DNA of 53,627 bases from CAYNSB01 sp964399625 (GCA_964399625.1 CAYNSB010000028.1:1-53627), one strand, 5' to 3'; shown: positions 16,473-25,493, counted from the first letter of the stretch. Numbers and translations: made by a program. The notes: generated by a model not told the origin, from the sequence alone.

Positions 16473-19400
16473 TTGCTCGGCTCTTCGCCCATGCACGACT
16501 CGCCCGACAGCACCCCGTCCCTCGGCTCGCGCGTGTCGGGCATCGAGTCGCGCCTGCGGACGGTGCGCGCCCGGGCCCGCACGCTGCTTATCGCCTCGGG
16601 CCTGGCGAGCGTCGCGACGATCGTGATCGGGTCGCTGGTGCTCGCGGCGTTCCTTGATTACCTCGTGCGCTCGCCCGATTGGCTTCGCCTCGCGCTGTGG
16701 ATCGCCGGGGCGCTGGGGCTCGTGTGGCTCGTGCGCCGGCACGTGCGCCCGGCGTGGGGCTTCCGCCCCGATCTCTCGCAGGTCGCGCTGCGCCTGGAGC
16801 GCTCCGACGCCGGGCGTGCCGCGGGGCTGGAGGGCCTGCTCACCTCCGGGCTCGAGCTGGCAAAGGAACTCGACGCCGCGCCGGGCCCGGCGACGACGCG
16901 GGCGCTGGGGACTTCGGTCGTCGCCCGGGCGGTGGACTCGTTCGCCGGCGTGCGGGCGGGCGCGCTGCTCGATCTGCGCGGGGCGCGCCGGCACGTGCTG
17001 GCGATGCTCGCGTGCGTCGCGGGCGCCGTGGGCATCATCGCGGCGGTGGGCCCCACGCCCACGCGCACCGCGCTGACGCGCCTGCTGGCCCCCTGGGCCG
17101 GGGCGCAGTGGCCCAAGCGCACCGAGATCGTCGATGCGACCCGCCTGACGGTGCACCCGCTGGGCGCGGCGATCCCCCTGCGCGCGGCGCTCACGCACTC
17201 GGACCGCCCCGAGGGGCAGGCCCGCATCACCGCCAGCTATCGCGTCGTCACCGACGGCACGCCCGGGCCCACGCGCCAGGTCCTGCTCACGGGGCAGCGC
17301 CGCACGATCTCTCTGCCCGACGAGGGGCGGGCGCCCATCTCGGGCGAGCTGTACGAGCGCCTGATCGACGCGGAGGTCGCCGTCGCGCCCGGCGTGCATT
17401 CGCTGGAGTACTGGCTCACCTCCGACGATGACGCGACCCCGCGGACGCGGGTGCTGCTGGTCGAGCCGCCGGCCGTCGTCGCCGCCAGCGCGACCATCAC
17501 GCCCCCCGAGTACGCCCGCCCGCTGCTGTCGAGCGAGGGGGCGCGGTTCGCCTCGGGGCAGCGCGAGCTGGGCACGGGCACGGACCAGCGGGCCGTGGTG
17601 GGCCCGATCCTTGCCGGCTCGTCCGTCGAGCTCACGATCGCGTTCAACAAGCCCGTCCGTTCGCCCGGCGAGGTGGACCGCGAGGCGCTGGCCCGGTTCC
17701 TCAACCAGGTGTTCCGCGGGGCGGACCTGGGCACGATCGAGCGCGCCTCGTTCACGCCCGCCGCGTGGACGATCGTCTTCTCGCCGCGGGCGAGCCTGCG
17801 CCTCCCCGTGTACGCCAGCGACGAGCACGGGCTGGCGACCCGCGAGGAGGGCGCGTTCTCCTTCGACCTCGCGGAGGACAAGCCGCCCAGCGTGTCGGTG
17901 ATGGAGCCGCGCGAGGACGAGTCGGTGCTCCCCGGCGCGAGCATCGGGGTAACGGGCGAGGCGCGGGACGATGTGGGCATCGGCTCGCTCGTGCTCACGC
18001 GCCAGAGGGCCACCCCGCCCGCGGGCACCACCAGCAAGGTGCCCGAGCTCACGGGCGATCCCGAGACGTTCGCCTCGCTGCCCGAGGGCGCGCCCCAGCC
18101 CGGGGCCCGCAGCGTCCACGCGACGCTCGAATTGGCGGGGCTGGACCTGAAGCCGGGCGATGAGGTCTGGCTCCACGCGATCGCGCAGGACACCTACGCC
18201 GCGCGCACCGACTCGGGCGAGGCCCGCCACGATCCGGTGCGCTCCAGCCCGCGCAAGCTCCGCATCATCCGCGAGGAGGAGCTGGTCGCGCAGATCCGCC
18301 AGGAGCTCTCGGGCGTGCGCAAGGCCGCGCTCCGCCTGGACGCCGAGCAGGGCGACCTGCGCAAGAGCGTGGACCAGGGCGCGGTGACGAGCGAGGAGCG
18401 TCGCCGCCAGGCCGGGCTGACACAACGCCTGTCGCAGCAGCGTGAGGTGGTGGACCGTCTGTCGCAGCGGACCGAGCGCAACCGCCTGAGCGACCAGACG
18501 CTCAAGGACCTTCTGGGCGAGTTGTCGTCGTCGTTCGACGCCGCCGCGAGCCCCTCGGAGCGTGCCGCGGGACAGATGGACCAGCAGGCCCGTGCCCAGG
18601 CGCCCGCGGGGCAGCCCGAGGCCGAGCGCGCCGAACTGCCCGAGCGCGAGCGGGCGTCGATCGCCAAGGACCAGGACGCGGTGCGCGAGCAGCTCGCGCG
18701 CGTCGCCGAGCTGCTCGACAAGGGCGAGGACTCCTGGCTCGTCGGGCGCACGCTCCAGAAACTCCTCGACCAGCAGCGCTCGTTGCAGTCGCAGACCCGG
18801 CGCGCCGCCGAGCGCTCCCAGGGCAAGCGTCCCGCGGACCTCACGCCCCAGGAGCGCGGGCTGCTCGAGCAGCTCGCGGACCAGCAGCGTCGTCTCGCCG
18901 AGCAGGCGCGCTCCGCCCTGGACCAGCTCTCGCAGCGCTCCAAGCAGATGCAGTCCGTGGACACCGCGCAGTCCCAGGCGATGAAGCAGGCCGAGCAGCG
19001 CGGGCGTCAGCAGCAGCTCGAGCAGAAGATGTCCGAGGCCGCGCGCAACGTCGAGAAGAACCAGACGAGCTCGGCCGACGCCCAGCAGCAGGAGGCGACG
19101 AACGCCCTCGAGCAGATGCTCCAGGATCTGAACAACGCGCAGAAGAACCGCGACGCCGCCCTGCGTCGCATCCTCGCCTCGCTCATCGAGTCTCTGCAGC
19201 GGCTCGTGGCGGACCAGGAGTCGCAGCTTGCGGCGCTGGACAAGGGCATCGAGGGCGGCGCGCTCGACGGGCTCGCGCCCCCGCTCATCGCGCTCAATCG
19301 CGCGACGCTGGGAGCCGCGGAGCAGGCCCGGGGCGACAAGGCCTTCGCCGCGCTCGCCAAGATCATCGAGCTCGCCGCCGACGCCCAGGGCAAGGGCGTC

Positions 19401-20180
19401 TCGGCCCTCCGCGCCGCGCCCGTCGATGCCAAGCTCGCGCAGGAGCAGGAGCGCGAGAGCCTCCGCCAGCTCCGCCTGGCGCTCGAGCAGGCGCAGCGCC
19501 TGCAGCAGAAGCAGCAGCAGAACGAGCAGGACCAGAAGCGCCAGCAGCTCCGCGCGATCTACCGCGAGCTGCTCGAGACGCAAGTCGCCCTCAAGGGCGA
19601 GGTCGATCCATTCACCGGAAAGCCCCTGGAGCGCCGCGATCGCATCGCCCTGCGCGCCCTGGGCGAACGCCAGGAGCAGATCCAGAAGAAGCTCGCCGAG
19701 ACCCGCGCGATGAGCCAGGACATGCAGGACGCCGGCGTCATCCAGCTCGCGCACGACCGCCTCGACGCCGCGACGGGCGTCGCCGCCAAGAAGCTCAAGA
19801 ACGGGTCCGCCGACGCGTCGGTCGCCCGCAACCAGGACTCGGCGATCCGCGTGCTCAAGGCGCTCGTGGAGGCCCTGGACGATCGCGCCAAGGACAACGA
19901 CGAGTTCCAGGACGAGTCGCAGGGCGGCGGCGGGGGACAGAACGGACAGGGACAGAAGCCCCCGCTGGTGCCCCCGCTCGCGGAACTTCGCCTGCTCCGC
20001 TCCATGCAGCAGGAGATCGGCGAACGCACCCGCGCGACCGACGAATCACCCGATGCCGACGAGCTGCGCCGCCTGGGCGACGACCAGCAGAAGCTCTTCG
20101 ATCGGGGCAACGAGCTGATCGAGAAGCTCAAGAAGCAGCAGGGCGGGCCCGAAACGCCCAAGGAACCCAAGGGAGACTGA
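16473..20180 (+). CDS. Giant membrane-anchored coiled-coil protein (DUF4175-like)
   Basis: About 1235 residues. N-terminal transmembrane helices (IASGLASVATIVIGSLVLAAF and LALWIAGALGLVWLV, plus one near 175), a beta-rich periplasmic part to about residue 600, then a very long Gln/Arg/Glu-rich coiled coil (about 610-1130) and a Gly/Gln linker (GGGGGQNGQGQK) before an acidic C-terminus. It resembles the DUF4175-type proteins of BatA operons. Start is uncertain: a GAGGAG at 16453-16458 is 14 nt from TTG at 16473 and further from ATG at 16491. It is separated from the preceding gene by 136 bp and may have its own promoter (TACTCT at 16399-16404). Confidence 0.85.
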   Translation: MLGSSPMHDSPDSTPSLGSRVSGIESRLRTVRARARTLLIASGLASVATIVIGSLVLAAFLDYLVRSPDWLRLALWIAGALGLVWLVRRHVRPAWGFRPDLSQVALRLERSDAGRAAGLEGLLTSGLELAKELDAAPGPATTRALGTSVVARAVDSFAGVRAGALLDLRGARRHVLAMLACVAGAVGIIAAVGPTPTRTALTRLLAPWAGAQWPKRTEIVDATRLTVHPLGAAIPLRAALTHSDRPEGQARITASYRVVTDGTPGPTRQVLLTGQRRTISLPDEGRAPISGELYERLIDAEVAVAPGVHSLEYWLTSDDDATPRTRVLLVEPPAVVAASATITPPEYARPLLSSEGARFASGQRELGTGTDQRAVVGPILAGSSVELTIAFNKPVRSPGEVDREALARFLNQVFRGADLGTIERASFTPAAWTIVFSPRASLRLPVYASDEHGLATREEGAFSFDLAEDKPPSVSVMEPREDESVLPGASIGVTGEARDDVGIGSLVLTRQRATPPAGTTSKVPELTGDPETFASLPEGAPQPGARSVHATLELAGLDLKPGDEVWLHAIAQDTYAARTDSGEARHDPVRSSPRKLRIIREEELVAQIRQELSGVRKAALRLDAEQGDLRKSVDQGAVTSEERRRQAGLTQRLSQQREVVDRLSQRTERNRLSDQTLKDLLGELSSSFDAAASPSERAAGQMDQQARAQAPAGQPEAERAELPERERASIAKDQDAVREQLARVAELLDKGEDSWLVGRTLQKLLDQQRSLQSQTRRAAERSQGKRPADLTPQERGLLEQLADQQRRLAEQARSALDQLSQRSKQMQSVDTAQSQAMKQAEQRGRQQQLEQKMSEAARNVEKNQTSSADAQQQEATNALEQMLQDLNNAQKNRDAALRRILASLIESLQRLVADQESQLAALDKGIEGGALDGLAPPLIALNRATLGAAEQARGDKAFAALAKIIELAADAQGKGVSALRAAPVDAKLAQEQERESLRQLRLALEQAQRLQQKQQQNEQDQKRQQLRAIYRELLETQVALKGEVDPFTGKPLERRDRIALRALGERQEQIQKKLAETRAMSQDMQDAGVIQLAHDRLDAATGVAAKKLKNGSADASVARNQDSAIRVLKALVEALDDRAKDNDEFQDESQGGGGGQNGQGQKPPLVPPLAELRLLRSMQQEIGERTRATDESPDADELRRLGDDQQKLFDRGNELIEKLKKQQGGPETPKEPKGD

Positions 20181-20184
20181 TCCC

Positions 20185-20970
20185 GTGAGCCGCGCGCCGC
20201 AGAACGCCCGTGCCCTCGACGCCCGCACACAGCCGCGGCTGGCGTGCGCCCGCGTCGCGCTGCTGGCTCTGCTCTGCGCGGGCGCGGCGCACACGGGCTT
20301 CGCCCAGCCCGCGCCCCCCGCCGCTCCCGCCCCGGCCAAGGCCCCCGATCCCACGCTCGATGAGCTGCTGGGCATCGCGCCCAAGAAGCCCGACGCCAAA
20401 CCCACCGACGCCAAGCCCGAGGCCAAGCCCGAGGCCAAGCCCGATACGAAGCCGGCGCTCCCCGACGCCACGGCCCTGGACCTTCAGCGCAAGCTGTCGC
20501 CCGAGGAATCCAAGGAGAAGTTCGAGGAAGCGATCGCGCTCATGGGCGACACCGCCCAGCGCCTGCAGAAGGGCAAGGACACCTCCCTCGCGACCCAGCG
20601 CATCCAGGAGGACATCGTCCGTCGGCTCGACATGGTCATCCGCCAGGCCGAGCAGAACAAGAAGCAGAGCAAGAGCCAGTCCAAGTCCTCCCGCTCGCAG
20701 CAGCAGGACCCCTCGTCGCAGCAGCAGCAGGGGCAGCAGCGTCGCCAGGACGATCGGCACAACTCCGACTCGCGCGACAACCTGGACCCGCCCGCGGCCC
20801 GCCCCGCCGAGCTTAATCCCGAGCTGACCGCCCGCGGGCAGGCGTGGGGCGCGCTCCCGCAGCGCGTGCGCGACGCGCTCCTGCAGGGCACGAGCGACAA
20901 GTACAGCACGCTCTACCAGCGCTGGACCGAGCAGTACTACCGCAAGCTCGCCGAGGAAGGAAAGAAGTAG
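20185..20970 (+). CDS. Secreted low-complexity protein of the BatA operon
   Basis: 261 residues. An N-terminal basic region and hydrophobic stretch (VALLALLCAGAAHTGFAQ) suggest a signal peptide cleaved near 41. Then an Ala/Pro/Lys-rich linker with repeated DAKPxAKPEAKP units, a helical segment (KEKFEEAIALMGDTAQRL), a QQ/SS-rich linker and a conserved-looking C-terminus WGALPQRVRDALLQG ... YQRWTEQYYRKLA. The C-terminal WG-LP-R-R---L-G pattern recurs in planctomycete proteins encoded next to DUF4175 genes. Start GTG at 20185 is 4 bp after the previous stop with GGGAG upstream. No enzymatic motif is seen. Confidence 0.8.
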   Translation: MSRAPQNARALDARTQPRLACARVALLALLCAGAAHTGFAQPAPPAAPAPAKAPDPTLDELLGIAPKKPDAKPTDAKPEAKPEAKPDTKPALPDATALDLQRKLSPEESKEKFEEAIALMGDTAQRLQKGKDTSLATQRIQEDIVRRLDMVIRQAEQNKKQSKSQSKSSRSQQQDPSSQQQQGQQRRQDDRHNSDSRDNLDPPAARPAELNPELTARGQAWGALPQRVRDALLQGTSDKYSTLYQRWTEQYYRKLAEEGKK

Positions 20971-20998
20971 CGATCGATCGAGCCATCATCGCAGATCA

Positions 20999-21100
20999 CC
21001 GCAGAGATCGCAGAGAAAACGCAGAACCCAGCCACTCCAACGATGCGCCCCCTCAACACAACTGCTTTGCGTCTTCTCTGCGCCCTGTGCGTCTCTGCGG
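20999..21100 (+). repeat. Long inverted repeat straddling the start codon of the gene at 21043
   Basis: CGCAGAGAAAACGC (21009-21022) pairs with 21069-21082 at 13 of 14 positions, and CCGCAGAGA (20999-21007) pairs with 21092-21100 at 9 of 9. The ATG at 21043 lies in the loop; the right arm encodes part of the signal peptide. Upstream the CGCAGA unit recurs four times in 20990-21027. The mRNA could fold into a large hairpin around the translation start. Confidence 0.8.
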
Positions 21101-22209
21101 CGAGCCTCGCCCAGCCCGAGGCGCCCCCGCCCGCCGAAGGCAAACCCGCCGAGAGCAAGCCGGCGGAGCCCAAGCCCGAGCCGTCCAAGGACAACCCCAT
21201 CAAGGCCGAGCCCGAGCGCGCCCACGGCGCCAGCGCCCAGAACGCGGCCCTGGCCAACGAGATCACCCCGGAGTTGACCGCCGCGGTCACCAAGGGCGTG
21301 GAGTATCTCGTCAAGCAGCAGGGCCCCGACGGCGCGTTCGGCGATGGTCGGTTCGGGCGCAACGTCGCCGTCACCTCGCTCGCCTCCATCGCCGTGATGG
21401 CCGATGGAAACCTCCCCGGGCGCGGGCCGCACGGCGACGCGATCTCCCGCGCCGTGGACTACGTCCTGCAGAACGCCACCGAGTCCGGGCTCATCGCGTC
21501 GGACTCGTCCTCCGGGCCGATGTACGGGCACGGGTTCGCGACGCTCTTCCTGGGCGAGGTCTATGGCATGACCGCCGGCGGGGGCGACAACGCCCAGTCC
21601 CACAAGCTCCACGAGGCGCTCGTCAAGGCGGTGCACCTCATCGAGCAGACCCAGAACGAGCAGGGCGGATGGCGGTACAACCCCGTGCCCTACGACGCGG
21701 ACGTCTCCGTCACGATCTGCCAGATCATGGCCCTGCGCTCGGCCCGCAACGCCGGCATCGAGGTCGCCAAGGACACCGTCGATCGCGCCGTGGACTACGT
21801 CCGCCGATGCCAGAACGCCGACGGCGGATTCCGCTACCAGCTCGACCTGGGCCCCTCGGCCTGGCCGCGATCGGCCGCCGGCGTCGCCACCTTCTTCTAC
21901 GCGGGAATCTACGAGGACAAGGCGATCGATTCGGGGCTCGAGTACATCGCGCGCGAGGCGACGCCCGGCGTGACCAACCCCGGGCGCGCCCACTACTGGT
22001 ACGGGCACTACTACTCCGTGCAGGCGATGTACCTCGCGGGCGGGCCCGCCTGGGCCCGATGGTGGCCCGCGGTCCGCGATGAGCTCCTCCGCGCCCAGCA
22101 GGACGACGGACACTGGGAGGACCGTGCCGTGGGCGACGTCTATGGCACCTCCATGGCGCTGATCGTCCTGCAAATGCCCAAGCGCTATCTGCCGATCTTC
22201 CAGAAATGA
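21043..22209 (+). CDS. Secreted prenyltransferase/squalene-cyclase-fold repeat protein
   Basis: 388 residues. Signal peptide (RLLCALCVSAASLAQ), Pro/Lys/Glu linker to about 70, then alpha-toroid repeats with QW-like cores: GVEYLVKQQGPDGAFGD, IEQTQNEQGGWRYNP, YVRRCQNADGGFRYQ, LLRAQQDDGHWED. The fold is shared by squalene/hopene cyclases and prenyltransferases, but no DxDD acid motif is seen, so a catalytic role is not indicated. Such proteins commonly accompany BatA operons in planctomycetes, where they are probably exported structural or binding proteins. It is 72 bp after the previous gene and its ATG lies in the loop of an inverted repeat. It overlaps the next gene by 4 bp (ATGA). Confidence 0.85.
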   Translation: MRPLNTTALRLLCALCVSAASLAQPEAPPPAEGKPAESKPAEPKPEPSKDNPIKAEPERAHGASAQNAALANEITPELTAAVTKGVEYLVKQQGPDGAFGDGRFGRNVAVTSLASIAVMADGNLPGRGPHGDAISRAVDYVLQNATESGLIASDSSSGPMYGHGFATLFLGEVYGMTAGGGDNAQSHKLHEALVKAVHLIEQTQNEQGGWRYNPVPYDADVSVTICQIMALRSARNAGIEVAKDTVDRAVDYVRRCQNADGGFRYQLDLGPSAWPRSAAGVATFFYAGIYEDKAIDSGLEYIAREATPGVTNPGRAHYWYGHYYSVQAMYLAGGPAWARWWPAVRDELLRAQQDDGHWEDRAVGDVYGTSMALIVLQMPKRYLPIFQK

Positions 22210-23450
22210 GACGCCCCACCCGCAACCTTCTGATCATGCTGGCGCTCGCCGGAGGCGCGCACGCCGAGCCCGCCGGCGTGCCGCGCCTGCTGCTCGACGC
22301 GCAGCTCCGCACCACGCGCGTCACCCTGCGCGCGATCGATGCACGCACCATCACCTACGCCGATGAGCGCGGGCTCGTGCGCACCGAGCCCTTCGCGGAC
22401 TACCTGGCGATCCTGGACCCCGCGCCCGCCGCGTCCCGCACCGCCCCGGCCCCCAAGCCCCCGCCGCCCGAGCCCGCGGGCGATGACGCGGAGGGGACCC
22501 CGCCCGCGGCCCCCGCGCCGGCCGAGCCTGCCGCCCACGCCAGCGTCGAGATCGAGCTCGTCGATCGCCAGCGCCTGGTCGGGGTGCTGCGCCCCAGCGT
22601 GGGCGAGACGATCACGCTGCGTCACCCGCAGCTGGGCGATCTCACCATGCCGCTCGATCGCGCGCGGGTCGTCCGCGTGAACCCCGACGCGTCCGTCGAT
22701 GATCCGCCGGGCGATCCCGCGGGCGATGCGGTGCTGCTGGGCAACGGCGATCGTCTCACGGGCGTGGTCGAGAGCATCGCCCAGACGCTGCGCCTGGAGA
22801 CCGCCGGATCGACGCGCGAGATCCCGCTCGAGCGCGTCTCCCGCGTCGTGCTGGCGAGCACGCCCACGCAGCGCCAGGGGCTGCTCGTGTGGCTCGCCGA
22901 TGGGTCCGTGGTCGCGTGCGAGGAGGTGCGCACGACGCGCCTGGGCGAGGTGGAGCTGCGCCCGACGCTCGCGCCCGCGGGCACCGCCCCCGAGCCGATT
23001 CGATTGGAAGATGTGACCGCGGTGGCGTTCCGGGCCGAGTCGCTCTGGGCGCTAGCGCAGAGCCCGCCCGTGGCGGTGCGTCCGGCGGAGGGGCGGCGCT
23101 GGGCCCCACCGCCGCGCGTGGGCGGGCGCGCACCGCTGGATGTCGCGGACGTCGAGCTGGCGGGCCCGGGCACGTTCGAGTGGGACGTGCCCGAGGGAGC
23201 GACGCGGTTCGCCACGTCGCTGGAGCTGCCGCGCGGGGCCCGCACGTGGGGGCAGGCGCGGGTGCGAGTGCTTGGCGATGGCAAGGAACTCGCCTCGTGC
23301 GCGCTCACGGGCGATCGCCCCCAGGCGAGCGTGGGCGTGGCCTTGGCGCACGTGTCGCGTCTGTCGATCGTGGTCGAGTCCGGCGAGCTTGGCCCAGTGC
23401 AGAACCGCGCGACGCTGCGCGGGGCGATGTTCCTCGTGGAACACCAGTGA
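22206..23450 (+). CDS. Secreted protein with NPCBM-like C-terminal domain
   Basis: 414 residues. Short signal peptide (LLIMLALAGGAHA), two small beta repeats (VEIELVDRQRLVGVLRP... and VLLGNGDRLTGVVESI..., each with a G-D/Q-R-L-x-G-V core), an Ala/Pro linker near 80-105, and a C-terminal region FEWDVPEGATRF ... VRVLGDGKELASCALTG ... LSIVVESG that looks like an NPCBM/NEW2-type carbohydrate-binding module. It starts in an ATGA overlap with the prenyltransferase-fold gene, so the two are translationally coupled and it closes the operon. Role inferred as envelope or surface glycan binding. Confidence 0.75.
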   Translation: MRRPTRNLLIMLALAGGAHAEPAGVPRLLLDAQLRTTRVTLRAIDARTITYADERGLVRTEPFADYLAILDPAPAASRTAPAPKPPPPEPAGDDAEGTPPAAPAPAEPAAHASVEIELVDRQRLVGVLRPSVGETITLRHPQLGDLTMPLDRARVVRVNPDASVDDPPGDPAGDAVLLGNGDRLTGVVESIAQTLRLETAGSTREIPLERVSRVVLASTPTQRQGLLVWLADGSVVACEEVRTTRLGEVELRPTLAPAGTAPEPIRLEDVTAVAFRAESLWALAQSPPVAVRPAEGRRWAPPPRVGGRAPLDVADVELAGPGTFEWDVPEGATRFATSLELPRGARTWGQARVRVLGDGKELASCALTGDRPQASVGVALAHVSRLSIVVESGELGPVQNRATLRGAMFLVEHQ

Positions 23451-23474
23451 CGTTGCTCGTGCGCAGGCCGGGCG

Positions 23475-24473
23475 TCAGTGGGCGATCTTCATCGCTTTGG
23501 CCATGGCCTTGCCCATGTCGGCGGGGCTGAGGGCGACCTCCACGCCCGCGCTCTGCAGGGCCTTGATCTTGGCGTCGGCGGTGTCGTCGGCCCCGCCGAT
23601 GATCGCGCCGGCGTGGCCCATCCGCCGGCCCGGCGGCGCTGTGCGACCCGCGATGAACGCCGCGACGGGCTTCTTGATGTTCGCCTTGATGTAGTTCGCG
23701 GCGTCGATCTCGTCGGTCCCGCCGATCTCGCCGATCATCAGGATCGCGTGCGTGTCGGGGTCCGCGTTCATGAGCGCGAGCGTGTCCACGTGCGAGAGCC
23801 CGCGGACCGGGTCGCCCCCGATGCCCACGCACGTGCTCTGCGCGAGCCCGAGGGCGGAGGTCTGCCACACGGCCTCGTAGGTGAGCGTGCCCGATCGGCT
23901 CACGATGCCCACGCTCTTGCCCAGCTTCGCCTGCGAGATGTGGGTGTGGATGTACCCGGGCATGATGCCGATCTTGCAGCCCGCGTTGGTGTACGGGTCC
24001 TTGGCGCTGGTGCCTGAGCCGGTCTTGGGCCCGGGCGTGATGACGCCGGGACAGTTGGGCCCGACGAGCGTGAGCGGCTGCTCCTTGCGCGCGGCGCGCT
24101 CGAGGTTGATGCGATCGATCTCGGCCCGGACCTTGATCATGTCCTGGACCGGCACGCCCTCGGTGATGGCGCAGATGACGGGTATGCCCGCGGCCGCAGC
24201 CTCAAGGATCGCGTCGGCGCAGAGCCCGGGCGGAACAAAGATCATCGTGGCGTCGGCGCCCGTGGCCTTCACGGCTCGCTCGACGGTGTCATAGATGGGC
24301 ACGCCCCCGCCCGCGGCGCCCTCGACGGGGAAGGTCTGCCCGCCCTTGCCGGGCGTGACCCCGGCGACCATGCGTGTGCCGTAGAGGGCGCAGCCGGTGG
24401 TGTGCTGGGCGCCGAAGGCGCCGGTGATGCCCTGGCAGAGGACGCGGGTTTGAGCGTGGACGAGGATGGCCAT
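23475..24473 (-). CDS. sucD: Succinyl-CoA synthetase (ADP-forming) alpha subunit
   Basis: 332 residues; the alpha subunit carries the phosphohistidine in the interconversion of succinyl-CoA and succinate in the TCA cycle. Visible: CoA-binding opening VLCQGITGAFGAQHT, TPGKGGQ, VGPNCPGVITPG, IGIMPGYIH, VGIVSRSGTLTYEAV, CVGIGGDPVRG, and GRTAPPGRRMGHAGAI with the phosphorylated histidine in the MGHAGA motif. The frame continues upstream, but the ATG at 24473 begins MAILVHAQTRVLCQG as in orthologues. It has TAGGAT 8 nt upstream and no ribosome binding site. The beta subunit gene (sucC) is not in the window. A ten-residue insertion (PKTGSGTSAKDPYTNAGC) sits after VITPG. Confidence 0.95.
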   Translation of the reverse strand: MAILVHAQTRVLCQGITGAFGAQHTTGCALYGTRMVAGVTPGKGGQTFPVEGAAGGGVPIYDTVERAVKATGADATMIFVPPGLCADAILEAAAAGIPVICAITEGVPVQDMIKVRAEIDRINLERAARKEQPLTLVGPNCPGVITPGPKTGSGTSAKDPYTNAGCKIGIMPGYIHTHISQAKLGKSVGIVSRSGTLTYEAVWQTSALGLAQSTCVGIGGDPVRGLSHVDTLALMNADPDTHAILMIGEIGGTDEIDAANYIKANIKKPVAAFIAGRTAPPGRRMGHAGAIIGGADDTADAKIKALQSAGVEVALSPADMGKAMAKAMKIAH

Positions 24474-24481
24474 AAGGGTCC

Positions 24482-24487
24482 ATCCTA
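24482..24487 (-). promoter_or_regulatory. Candidate leaderless -10 (TAGGAT) for sucD
   Basis: TAGGAT on the minus strand ends 8 nt before the sucD ATG; it includes the stop codon of the preceding glycosyltransferase gene. Confidence 0.45.
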
Positions 24488-25462
24488 GAGCGAGAGGGTC
24501 GATGCGGGCGCGCACTGGGCCAGCTCGCGTGCGATCGTCTCCCGGAGCCTGTCCTGGAACTCGGGGGTGAGGCGCTCCAGCGGGCGGGCGGCATCCCACC
24601 CGGGCTTGGTGAGCTGCGCCAGGCGCGCCAGCCCCAGGCGGTAGGACCAGGTCTGCCGGCGGCGGGTCCAGGTGCCGGCGCTGGCGCGCTCGCTGCGCGA
24701 CTCGGGCAGGGCCCCGCCGGGCTCGAGGGTGCGCAGGCGCGGCTGGTCGTCGGGCCAGATCCAGTAGGTCCAGTCGCGCTCCCAGTGCTCGCCGACGCGC
24801 CAGGCGTCGCGGACCTCCCCCACCATCGCGCGACGGACGGCGCAGCGGACGCGGACCTGCGCGACGTCGCGGCATCGGTAGTGGCGGACGGGGATGCGCT
24901 CGTAGGCCATGAGCCCCGGGTGCCACGGGGACATGCGCGTGATGGGCCAGCGCATGCCGCGCCGGTAACGGAACAGGCGGACCTCCGGGTACGGGTCGAG
25001 GTAGTAGCGGAGGCGGCGCTCGTGGATGGGGCGGGCGCGATCGGCGATGGACTCGCGCCCGGACTCCCACGCGGCGACGTCGGCGCGGGTCAGCACGAAC
25101 TCGTGCATGAGAACGCGGACCTGCGTCTCGCCCCACTCGAGGCGCTCGCGCACGAAGCGGGGCGGGGCGATCTCGAAGAACTCGTCGGCGTCGGGGCGGG
25201 CGATCCAGTCGCCGTCGCGGAAATGGGCGCGGGCGCGATCGAAGAGGTACGCGAGCAGCCCGTCGGAGTAGCGGAGGGGCTCGTACGCGATGGGACGGAC
25301 GCGCGGGTCCTCGCGGGCGATGGACTGCACGATGTCCCACGTGTCGTCGAGCGAGCCCATGTCCAGGACGTGGACGGCGTCGGCCCAGGCGAGGTGGTGG
25401 CGGAGGTTCTGGGCGATGATGTCGCCCTCGTCGCGGACGCGCATGATCGCGTGGAAGCGCAC
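24485..25462 (-). CDS. Glycosyltransferase family 2-type protein, tandem copy B
   Basis: 325 residues. N-terminal VRFHAIMRVRDEGDIIAQNLRHHL, ADAVHVLDMGSLDDTWDIV and the DxD-like motif RPDADEFF (about 113-120) place it among family 2-like/GT92-like transferases that often act on surface polysaccharides; DADEFF would coordinate the metal-nucleotide sugar. The C-terminal half is rich in Trp/Arg and has no membrane helix. Start is GTG at 25462, aligned with the ATG of the paralog just upstream; TACCAT ends 6 nt before it. Donor and acceptor unknown. The two copies share about half their residues in the first 120 positions and diverge later. Confidence 0.85.
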   Translation of the reverse strand: MRFHAIMRVRDEGDIIAQNLRHHLAWADAVHVLDMGSLDDTWDIVQSIAREDPRVRPIAYEPLRYSDGLLAYLFDRARAHFRDGDWIARPDADEFFEIAPPRFVRERLEWGETQVRVLMHEFVLTRADVAAWESGRESIADRARPIHERRLRYYLDPYPEVRLFRYRRGMRWPITRMSPWHPGLMAYERIPVRHYRCRDVAQVRVRCAVRRAMVGEVRDAWRVGEHWERDWTYWIWPDDQPRLRTLEPGGALPESRSERASAGTWTRRRQTWSYRLGLARLAQLTKPGWDAARPLERLTPEFQDRLRETIARELAQCAPASTLSL

Positions 25463-25468
25463 GGGCGG

Positions 25469-25474
25469 ATGGTA
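25469..25474 (-). promoter_or_regulatory. Candidate leaderless -10 (TACCAT) for glycosyltransferase copy B
   Basis: TACCAT on the minus strand ends 6 nt before the GTG start at 25462, in the 31-bp space after the paralog's stop codon. Confidence 0.45.
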
Positions 25475-25493
25475 TGGGAGGCGGCGCGAACGC

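Noticed and set aside
16398..19754. An open frame of over 1,100 codons on the minus strand opposite the coiled-coil gene
   Set aside because: Its product is Leu/Arg/Gly/His-rich with no family motif; the plus-strand frame has normal domains. Long antisense frames are expected at this G+C content. The same applies to the minus-strand frames at 30840-34106, 13214-16120 and 46540-49311.
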